Source of the DNA: Rhodothermia bacterium
GTDB lineage: Bacteria; Bacteroidota; Rhodothermia; Rhodothermales; UBA2364
DNA length: 64,000 bases
Direction of reading: 5' to 3'
Assembly: GCA_017303715.1 (NCBI GenBank)
Contig: JAFLBZ010000021.1
Location: 1-64,000 of the forward strand
Shown piece after piece: positions 9,061 through 16,491 of the stretch; the first letter of the stretch is position 1; each line of letters starts with the position of its first letter. The position numbers were made by a program, and so were the translations under genes. The notes beneath the pieces are model-generated. The model saw nothing but the letters and a program-made list of their open reading frames with translations, was not told the DNA's origin and did no database searches.

Positions 9061-11577
9061 TTAATGGTCGTTGGCGGAAAGTTTTTTGGGTGGAATTAAC
9101 GGGATTTTTAGCTGGGCGCATGTCCCAAATTGGGGATCACTTGAAAAGAAGAGCAAGTCTGAGCGGTGGTAAATTTGTACAAGTCGGTCTGCTACGTTTT
9201 TTAGCCCCGTCCCCAAAAAAGGTAGATTGCTACAGGCTTGCTCACCTTGGCCATATAAATAAGGAATCCCAAGTCCCGAATCTTTCACCGATATTACTAC
9301 AAATCTTTCTTCGTCATACATTGTTGAAACCTCCAGTTTGCCACGGCGTCTGCTTTTTTCCAAACCATGTTTAACCGCATTTTCAACTAAGGTTTGTAAA
9401 GCAAAAGCCGGAATTTGTACCTGTTCCAATTCGGAGGGAAGGAGCATTTCAATCTTTAGGTCTGGCCCAAATCGTGATTGTTCGAGGGCTAAATAGTGTT
9501 CAACCAAGCCAAATTCGGCTTTTAAAGTTGCGAAAGTGTTTCCACCCGTTTGTAAAACATACCTGAAAATTGCAGCCAAATGCTGTACGTTTTTTTCGGC
9601 CTCTTTCGGGTTTTCGTCAATCAAAGCCGCTAAGGTATTTAAGGTGTTAAACAAAAAGTGAGGACTAATTTGTGCACGGAGCGCCACCAATTGTGCCTCA
9701 GCGTGTTGCTTAATCAGGTTTTTTTCGCGCTCGATCAACACAATTCGCTCACTCACCAAGCCGAGTTGGTTACAAAGTCCACGCAACATTTCTAAATCCC
9801 CCAAATTATAGAAAGACTGATACCGCCTTTTCCGGCTCAGGAGTAGTAACCCCACAGGATGGTTACTGCCGGGGATGGGGATGACCAATTCAAAACCAGA
9901 GACTTGCAACAAATCCCGCGTTGTACGCTTAAGACTACGTTCTGTGAGTTCGGCGTTTGACGTCCAAATGGCCTCACTATCGGCAAATTCCTCCCAAATC
10001 CGATTCATCTGAAGCTCGGAAAAATAAGGAGGTTCCAATTGAATGCTTCTTGAAATCCACTGCTCGGTTGGGTTCATTGCCTTTAGGAACAAGGCTCCAG
10101 AGGGAACCTGAAGACCTTGCAGGATTTTCTCTAAGGTCTCGCTTACTAAAACACGGTGGTCTAATATATTAAACATGTGTTCGCCAAAGCGGTTTAGGCT
10201 TTTTTGTACAGCCTGCTTTTCCGAGGAAATAATCCGCGAGATGATGTTTTGTAGGTGTGTCAACAACCATTCAAAAGCAATAATCATACACAACGCCCAA
10301 AATGCACTCAAGATATTTGTTGGGATGTTTGGCAAGAATGGCGGAAAGACTTCCATGCCAACCAAGAAAAACACAAATGCCGCCAGAAGGCTTACTGCAA
10401 AAGAGAGATAACGGCTAATAACTTCATCCACTTTGCCGTATTTCAATATCGCATAAGAGACCAAAAGAATCGGTGTGGTAGAACTTAATTGCGCCGTGAC
10501 CAAAATCCAACCGGCTTGGACATCGGTGAAGTCTGAAACAGGAAGCAGTCGGCTGATCGTCAAAACCAAGATCGCCATCATGGCCGATAAGCCGAGTAAA
10601 ACAGAACTGCCGATCCGAGACCAGATTTGCCTTTCTTCATCGGTATTTTCTACGGCGGAAGAACGGTCTAAGAATAAGTACAAAGCCATGCTGGCTGCAA
10701 TGTAGAGGTAAACATAAAATAGGATTGGCGGCAGGATATTTTTATGTGAAATAGGGCCAAAGGGGCCTAAAATAAAGATATATAAGGTTAAAATAACAAA
10801 GACAAAGGAAGGCAAATAGATCAGGGCAACGTGCTTCCCCAATCGTGTTCTTAACGCAGAACGGTCGTGAAGTACCGTGTGTAGCAAAAGCGCAGGAAAG
10901 ACCGTCCAACCCACTAAACCAATAAGGGAAAGAAACTGGAAAAAAGTTCCGGTGACGCCATTTAGAACCGTTGCGCCACCAAAAGTAAGCATAAGCAGGC
11001 GGATCAAGTTTCCAAACACGGCAATAGAGGCCATACCGATAAGCCCAATGGACAAGTTTGCTTTAGCACTCCGGTTCCTTAAGGGCAAAATAATGCCCAA
11101 AGCCATAAAGTGGATAAATGCAATTACCGCAAAACCCCAAAGTGAAAGGCTCCATAAACCTATGGAGTGTGGGTAAATAAAAATAGGATAAGCCGTAAAG
11201 GGAACATCAAAAAGATACGTCTTTGTACCTCTAAGGATGGTGTAGCGGTGTAGCTGATTGGGTTGAATGGCATCAATGGCTGTTTTGAAAGCCTCAGCAT
11301 CAAAATAGCGTATGTAGTCCAGCTCGGTGAGTACATCTCCTTTACGAATACCTGCTTCATAGGCCGTCCCTTTAGGGAAAACATACATGGCCATAATTTT
11401 TCCATCTATAAACTCCCACTGTACCCAATCAAAGCCGCGATACGCATTTTCAGGCATCTTGAGCTGAATATCCGACGTTACCTGATACCAACTCCAGAAA
11501 AAGGGCATGAGCGGAAACAAAGCAAATACAGTAACAATGGCTATAGATATTTTTATTTTCCGAATAATTATGTCCAC
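9061..11577 (-). CDS. LytS-type sensor histidine kinase with PDZ-like and GAF-like domains
   Basis: 838 residues, GTG start. Order: TM helix (10-30); a PDZ-like extracytoplasmic domain (about 55-125; KGTAYEAGIRKGDVLTELD); about eight TM helices (130-430); a GAF-like cytoplasmic domain (about 470-600); a His_kinase (PF06580) domain with phospho-acceptor H640 in ISPHFLFN; and an HATPase with N-box ENAVKHG near 733 and G-box GLGIP. The lone PDZ domain on a LytS-type kinase suggests it senses a peptide or protein terminus in the periplasm. It is followed by its LytTR regulator. The 226 bases upstream separate it from the divergent PorV-like gene and must carry both promoters. Confidence 0.88.
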   Translation of the reverse strand: MDIIIRKIKISIAIVTVFALFPLMPFFWSWYQVTSDIQLKMPENAYRGFDWVQWEFIDGKIMAMYVFPKGTAYEAGIRKGDVLTELDYIRYFDAEAFKTAIDAIQPNQLHRYTILRGTKTYLFDVPFTAYPIFIYPHSIGLWSLSLWGFAVIAFIHFMALGIILPLRNRSAKANLSIGLIGMASIAVFGNLIRLLMLTFGGATVLNGVTGTFFQFLSLIGLVGWTVFPALLLHTVLHDRSALRTRLGKHVALIYLPSFVFVILTLYIFILGPFGPISHKNILPPILFYVYLYIAASMALYLFLDRSSAVENTDEERQIWSRIGSSVLLGLSAMMAILVLTISRLLPVSDFTDVQAGWILVTAQLSSTTPILLVSYAILKYGKVDEVISRYLSFAVSLLAAFVFFLVGMEVFPPFLPNIPTNILSAFWALCMIIAFEWLLTHLQNIISRIISSEKQAVQKSLNRFGEHMFNILDHRVLVSETLEKILQGLQVPSGALFLKAMNPTEQWISRSIQLEPPYFSELQMNRIWEEFADSEAIWTSNAELTERSLKRTTRDLLQVSGFELVIPIPGSNHPVGLLLLSRKRRYQSFYNLGDLEMLRGLCNQLGLVSERIVLIEREKNLIKQHAEAQLVALRAQISPHFLFNTLNTLAALIDENPKEAEKNVQHLAAIFRYVLQTGGNTFATLKAEFGLVEHYLALEQSRFGPDLKIEMLLPSELEQVQIPAFALQTLVENAVKHGLEKSRRRGKLEVSTMYDEERFVVISVKDSGLGIPYLYGQGEQACSNLPFLGTGLKNVADRLVQIYHRSDLLFFSSDPQFGTCAQLKIPLIPPKKLSANDH

Positions 11578-11803
11578 TTAAATGGTATTTAGGCGTGTAA
11601 AGATGTAAAATGGGATTACTCAAACCCTGTTCAGCAAATTTTGCTCCATTGCGGGTTCTGCTTGGAACGTATTTAACTTTAGCGTGTTCAAAGATGAAAA
11701 ATGAAGTATATTATACACTTTGGCACGCCACTCGAACCAGCTTGTGAACCCATAGTACTATTGTTACGAAACCAATCGTTTCTTTTCAGTTAATCCAATA
11801 CCA

Positions 11804-12886
11804 ATGGTACATAATCGTATGTTCAAACGTCTTTTTTTATGGGTGAGTGGTCTTCTTGCCCTCTTCCCAATGACCACTGTTTCCCAGAGTACCGCCAAAT
11901 ATGGTGCTGATTTTTTGTCTGGCGGCGTAGATGCACGTGCAATGGCAATGGGTAATACACATCTCGCTTTTGCCGAAAATGCCTCCGCCACATATTGGAA
12001 CCCAGCCGGGCTTGCACACCTAAAAAACCCAGACATTGGCTATATGCACGCGGAACGGTTTGGTGGAATTGTCTCGTTTGATTATGCTGCACTGGCTTTT
12101 CCGGTCGGCAAAAAGTCTGCGTTTGGCATAGCCGCTATCCGAAGCGGGGTAAATGACATTAAGGATACGCGGGATGCGTGGGATTTTGAGCGAGATACCC
12201 CAAAACCGAATCCAGAAAACAATTTTCGCCTTTTCTCGGCGGCAGACTATGCGTTTTATTTGACGTATGGCCGAAAAGTGCGGGAAAACCTAACCTTGGG
12301 TGCTTCTAGTAAGGTCATTCGTCGTAAAATTGGCCCTTATGCCGATGCTTGGGGGTACAGTTTAGATGCTGGCGCACAATATCGCAAAGGGCGGCTTCGT
12401 TTGGGGGTTAACTTACAAGATATAAGCACCATGCTGCAAACATGGAGCATCAATCAGGATGAATTTGCAGATTATCCAGAATATGGCGTACCAAAAGGCG
12501 GAACAGAGATGGTTCTTCCAGTGATTAGGCTTGGTTCTGGCTACGATCTGCCCATCGGTGATGGAGGGTCTCGTTTTTTGTTGGGTTTCGATCTGGATAT
12601 GGCCTTCGATGGCCAACAAAAATTTGCGATTTCAGCCGGAAGTCTTTCGTTGCATCCGCGAATGGGAGCGGAATACCAGATTAAACAGGCATTTGCCCTT
12701 AGAACTGGCATTGCCAACTTCTCTAAAAATGCTGATGGTGATGTGGAAGTTCGCCCAATGGTGGGAATTGGTTTGAAGATCCGGCAGGCCGCGATTGACT
12801 ATGTTTTTGGGGATTTTTCTGGCCCAACGGCTGAATTGGGCAATTCGCATATGATTTCGGTTCGTTTGGCCTTGGAGCGACAATAG
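11804..12886 (+). CDS. PorV/PorQ-family outer-membrane protein
   Basis: 360 residues. After the signal peptide (cleavage around TTVSQ), the N-terminal FLSGGVDARAMAMGNTHLAF and YWNPAGLAHL motifs are those of PorV/UPF0164-type FadL-like barrels. In Bacteroidota PorV shuttles type IX secretion cargo to the attachment complex; several paralogues usually exist, so this copy may have another role. The rest alternates in barrel-like fashion and ends with a typical C-terminal strand (ISVRLALERQ). The start may instead be the ATG at 11819 (MFKRLF). The TonB-like gene follows after 33 bases on the same strand. A GH18 protein in this window carries a type IX sorting domain, so the secretion system is present in the organism. 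Confidence 0.8.
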   Translation: MVHNRMFKRLFLWVSGLLALFPMTTVSQSTAKYGADFLSGGVDARAMAMGNTHLAFAENASATYWNPAGLAHLKNPDIGYMHAERFGGIVSFDYAALAFPVGKKSAFGIAAIRSGVNDIKDTRDAWDFERDTPKPNPENNFRLFSAADYAFYLTYGRKVRENLTLGASSKVIRRKIGPYADAWGYSLDAGAQYRKGRLRLGVNLQDISTMLQTWSINQDEFADYPEYGVPKGGTEMVLPVIRLGSGYDLPIGDGGSRFLLGFDLDMAFDGQQKFAISAGSLSLHPRMGAEYQIKQAFALRTGIANFSKNADGDVEVRPMVGIGLKIRQAAIDYVFGDFSGPTAELGNSHMISVRLALERQ

Positions 12887-12919
12887 TATGGTTGCTTTTG
12901 GGCCGCAAAGAGGGAAATA

Positions 12920-13906
12920 ATGAAACGGAAAAGAGATATTCAGGCTTCGGTAATAAGTGTATTGGCTCATGCGGCTTTGCTGGGCGGCTTTGCAGTTGTA
13001 CCCTTAAGCAATGTAGCGCCGCCTACACGTAAGATGCCGCCGGAAATAGTCGTAGAACCGATTGCCCTATATGCCTTGGGTTCGGAAGACGCTAAACCTT
13101 CCACTACTCTGCAAGGAGAAGATAGCGAGCCAGAGGAAGAGCCTTTGCGTGCAGAACGTGATAAGCCAGAACCAACACCTCCACCACCTCCCAAAACGGA
13201 ACCGGTTAAGGCTAAGCTTGTACCACCAGCACCTTCTAAGCCTGTGAAAACACCCGTTCAACGGAATGTCCCTAAGACGCCCGAAAGAGTGGTTACGCCC
13301 CCAAAAACACCCATTAGCAAACCACTTAGCAATACGCCCTCACCTAGCGTCAATAAACCACAATCCAATACAACGACCCAAAATACAGGGCAACCCAGCC
13401 GGCCTTCCGCCGCACCAACACCACGCACGAGCAACGAGCCACGCCCAGAGACCGCTGCTCCACGCCCTCGACCCACACCCCAGCCTCCTGTGCCGCAACC
13501 TCGGCCAGAGACACCCTCGCGCCCAACATCAAATACGGGCACGTCTGGAGCCACAACTGGTACAGGTTCAACAGGAACGGGTACACGAGACGAGCCAAGT
13601 GGCCGGCCTGATGCACCTGCAAGATCGGGAGGAACTGGCGCTTCCGGTGGACAACTGCCCGGTCGGTCGGTTGTGCGCCGATCCATGCCGAGACACACGG
13701 TTTTGGTGAATGCAACCATTACGGTTCGTGTAACCGTTGATCCTGAAGGAAGGGTTGTGGGGGCAACCATTGCTCGTAAGGGGAATCCCGCTTTGGAAGC
13801 ACAAGCACTTTCTGCGGCACGGGGATGGAAATGGACGCCACTTGCAGATGGTGGTGGTGAGATTAATCAAACGACGACGATCACGTTTAGGTTTGAAGTG
13901 GAGTAA
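12920..13906 (+). CDS. TonB-family energy transducer
   Basis: 328 residues. Architecture typical of TonB: a short cytoplasmic stretch (MKRKRD), one TM helix (about 9-30), a long proline-rich periplasmic spacer (about 70-235, with PTPPPPPKTEP and many PRP repeats, changing to a Gly/Thr-rich TGTGSTGTGT segment), and a C-terminal TonB domain (about 245-328; TVDPEGRVVGATIARKG ... ARGWKWTP). It should couple the inner-membrane proton-motive force through ExbB/ExbD to outer-membrane receptors. No exbB or exbD lies nearby, so it must use partners encoded elsewhere. A strong terminator follows at 13950-13990. Confidence 0.88.
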   Translation: MKRKRDIQASVISVLAHAALLGGFAVVPLSNVAPPTRKMPPEIVVEPIALYALGSEDAKPSTTLQGEDSEPEEEPLRAERDKPEPTPPPPPKTEPVKAKLVPPAPSKPVKTPVQRNVPKTPERVVTPPKTPISKPLSNTPSPSVNKPQSNTTTQNTGQPSRPSAAPTPRTSNEPRPETAAPRPRPTPQPPVPQPRPETPSRPTSNTGTSGATTGTGSTGTGTRDEPSGRPDAPARSGGTGASGGQLPGRSVVRRSMPRHTVLVNATITVRVTVDPEGRVVGATIARKGNPALEAQALSAARGWKWTPLADGGGEINQTTTITFRFEVE

Positions 13907-13949
13907 AAAGCTCTTTCTTATGTCTCGTTCAAGAGGAATTAGGTTTATG

Positions 13950-13990
13950 AATGCCAAGGGGTGTAGCACGTTACCCTTTGGCATTTCCTT
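13950..13990 (+). terminator. Rho-independent terminator after the TonB-family gene
   Basis: Twelve-base-pair stem with one G-T pair: AATGCCAAGGGG at 13950-13961 pairs with CCCTTTGGCATT at 13974-13985, 12-base loop, followed by a T-rich run TCCTTTTC. It lies 44 bases after the tonB stop. Confidence 0.75.
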
Positions 13991-14102
13991 TTCATTTAAA
14001 CGTCTTCGAACTTCTTTTTTCCAAATTTTGTTCGTTTTTTGTCCGCCACTCATTACCGAGATTGATACAGAAACAACGAGATACACACGCCAAATCTAAT
14101 CA

Positions 14103-14144
14103 ATAAAAAAAACGGCATTAACACACCTGTGTATTAATGCCGTT
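14103..14144 (-). terminator. Terminator downstream of tRNA-Lys
   Basis: Near-perfect stem with arms AACGGCATTAA (14111-14121) and TTAATGCCGTT (14134-14144). Read on the minus strand it is followed by eight Ts and lies 27 bases after the 3' end of tRNA-Lys. On the plus strand only four Ts follow, so it mainly serves the tRNA. Confidence 0.8.
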
Positions 14145-14170
14145 TTCGCTATTTTGTACGGATTTGATAG

Positions 14171-14243
<73 letters not shown>

Positions 14244-14324
14244 ATAGTCGAGGATGTAATATACGGAATCCCAATTCCATTATACCAATTTCCCGAAATT
14301 GTTCAACAAACTTTCTGAAGGGCG

Positions 14325-15200
14325 TTACGTCCGTGCAATTTTAACCGCTTGTAGAACTTCATCCGGCGTCCAAGTATTTCCCCGAAAGATTTTGACCACT
14401 TTACCGTTTGGGGAAATGACAGCGGTTGATAAATTATGCTCAATGACATTGCCTCCAGCATCTCGGAGGGAAACACCAAAAGCGCCGACGGCCTTGCCAA
14501 TGGCCTCTTGTGTTCCGGTAGCGAAAGTCCAGTTGTCAAAGTTTTTGGTATATCGCGAAGCGTACTCCATTAATTTGTTTGGCGTATCTCGCTTGGGATC
14601 GAAAGAAATACTGAGTAAATGTACGTCTTTTTGCCCGGTACTGGCCAAGATGTTTTGGATTTTACGGAAATTATCCGACATCCTGGGGCAAAGTGAAGGA
14701 TCGGGACAATTGGCATAAATGAACGTCATAACCAAAATCTTGGGGGCAAAAGACCCTAATTTGAATGATTCCCCAGTTTGATTAACGAGGTCAATCTCCG
14801 GTATTGTGTCACCGGGTTGTAGTACCTTTACATCATTCGGAAGTACGGACTTGGGTGCATCCGTCTTGCCAGGTAGGTTTAATTCTTCCGGACGAATTTT
14901 CTTAATGTCAGAAATCCAAGAATCGGTTTCCGTCATGTGGAAGACAAACGAGATGGCGTCTCCAGTTTCTAAGCCCTTTAATTGTTCAGGACTGCGAACA
15001 GTAAAGGGCATGGTCATGGATTCCATCACATTGGGAATGGTTTCGTGTTCAATAAACACAACACCCGCATCTCCAAATCCAGTCACCCGACCTTTAACGT
15101 TGTAGGAATTGCCTTCATTGTTTTCTAAGGTCATCAGGAAATACAGCAATGAAGCTACGCCAAGAGCCAATAAAATGCCTAATAATAGTGGTTTTTTCAT
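14325..15200 (-). CDS. SCO1/SenC-type copper protein with N-terminal CusF-like domain
   Basis: 291 residues. An N-terminal TM anchor (residues 4-23) leads to a CusF-like copper-binding domain (about 35-105, with M59/M62/M64 in MESMTMPF) and then a thioredoxin-fold SCO domain (about 125-290). The SCO metal ligands are C165 and C171, spaced CPDPSLC (five residues between cysteines rather than the usual three), and H255 in VIEHNLS. Such proteins deliver copper to the CuA site of cytochrome oxidase from the periplasmic face. No oxidase genes are nearby. It follows the LD-carboxypeptidase gene by 22 bases on the same strand, so it may be the second gene of a two-gene transcript. Confidence 0.88.
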   Translation of the reverse strand: MKKPLLLGILLALGVASLLYFLMTLENNEGNSYNVKGRVTGFGDAGVVFIEHETIPNVMESMTMPFTVRSPEQLKGLETGDAISFVFHMTETDSWISDIKKIRPEELNLPGKTDAPKSVLPNDVKVLQPGDTIPEIDLVNQTGESFKLGSFAPKILVMTFIYANCPDPSLCPRMSDNFRKIQNILASTGQKDVHLLSISFDPKRDTPNKLMEYASRYTKNFDNWTFATGTQEAIGKAVGAFGVSLRDAGGNVIEHNLSTAVISPNGKVVKIFRGNTWTPDEVLQAVKIART

Positions 15201-15222
15201 AATTTTAATTTAGTTATAATGG

Positions 15223-16254
15223 TTATTCTACTGCTGGTTCTAACATCTGTATCGTTCCTGCTACGGCGTCTATGCGGGCACGTACTCCATTTGGAATGGT
15301 GAATTTATTTGGTATGTGTCCAATCATTGAACCATACCAAGCCGGAACACCGAGTGTGGACAAGTGATCCCAAAGTACATCGTTTAAGGTGAGGGCTGGC
15401 GATTGGTTGGGGTTGCAACTGCGGCAATCGCCAAAAACCACGCCTCGTACTTGAGATAAAACACCTGCAATTTTAAGGTGTGTAAGCATCCGATCAACGC
15501 GATAAATGTCTTCATCCACATCCTCAAGGTAAAGAATCTTGTCAGACCAATCTGTAGGGACATAGGGTGACCCCATCATCCCACAAATTACCGATAAATT
15601 CCCCCCAATAAGAATGCCTTCCGAGGTTCCAGACCGAATGGTCTTTACACGGGTAGGACTAGAGGTCGAGGGTGTTTGGTTATTAAAGTTAGACAGGCCT
15701 GCCTCAAACAAGACTTCATTTACATAATATTTGGTAAAACTGTTCCATGTTGCTGTTCCCACGGGGCCATGAAAGGTTACAACATTTGACCGTACATAAA
15801 GAGCTATCAGAAGGGAGGTAATGTCACTATAGCCCATTATAATTTTGGGATTTCTGCGAATGAGATCGAAGTCTAAATAGGGGAAAAGCCGTGTACAACC
15901 CCAGCCACCTCGGACGGCCAGAATGGCATCCACCTCCGGATCTGCAAACATATTATTGATATCGGCTGCACGGTCATGGTCTTGTCCACCCAAGTAACCA
16001 TATTGATCCAGTATATGTTCACCGAACTTGACCTGAAGACCCATTGCTCTTAACTTGGAAGCCGCTTCGTTGACGTCGCTTGAGCCAACTTGACTTGCAG
16101 GTGTGACCAAACCAACCACCGAGCCGGGAGCAAGCCGTTTGGGTTTCCTTACGAATGTGGGAGTAAGGTTGGCTTGCGCAAGTTTAGGAACAAATGGAGC
16201 CGCGAGGGCGCTTAAGCCGGCTGAACGAAGAAAAGTTCTTCTGGAAAAAGACAT
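15223..16254 (-). CDS. LD-carboxypeptidase (peptidase family S66)
   Basis: 343 residues. The N-terminus has a twin-arginine-type signal (SRRTFLRSAGLSALAAPF), so it is probably exported folded. The S66 fold follows: GSVVGLVTPAS near residue 45; the nucleophile serine in IIMGYSDITSLL about residue 143; a glutamate in LYLEDVDEDIYRVDRM and a C-terminal histidine (GSMIGHIPNKF) complete the Ser-Glu-His triad. Family members remove the terminal D-alanine from muropeptides (LdcA, peptidoglycan recycling) or cleave related LD bonds; LdcA is usually cytoplasmic, so an exported one suggests periplasmic wall remodelling. It is divergent from the Ser/Thr kinase gene, with 237 bases between. Confidence 0.88.
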   Translation of the reverse strand: MSFSRRTFLRSAGLSALAAPFVPKLAQANLTPTFVRKPKRLAPGSVVGLVTPASQVGSSDVNEAASKLRAMGLQVKFGEHILDQYGYLGGQDHDRAADINNMFADPEVDAILAVRGGWGCTRLFPYLDFDLIRRNPKIIMGYSDITSLLIALYVRSNVVTFHGPVGTATWNSFTKYYVNEVLFEAGLSNFNNQTPSTSSPTRVKTIRSGTSEGILIGGNLSVICGMMGSPYVPTDWSDKILYLEDVDEDIYRVDRMLTHLKIAGVLSQVRGVVFGDCRSCNPNQSPALTLNDVLWDHLSTLGVPAWYGSMIGHIPNKFTIPNGVRARIDAVAGTIQMLEPAVE

Positions 16255-16491
16255 ATTAACACCTCGTACTTTGTGAATTAGGTTACAGTATAAAATAGGG
16301 CGGAACCGATGAGGCGGATGGGGTTTTATTGTGATTTAACCAAAAGACCTATTATACGATCTTTGTATAGGATGTGTAACGATTCTTGGAATCAATTTTG
16401 TATGCGAAATTCTATTGAGACGGATTTTGAGACCAAAATATGGGTATTTTACATCCGCTTTTCCTTCTTCATGACGTAAAAAACAGCTTAA

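Noticed and set aside
13258-13770. 170-codon open frame on the minus strand opposite the TonB-like gene
   Set aside because: Shadow of the proline-rich repeat in the TonB spacer; composition is an artefact of low complexity.
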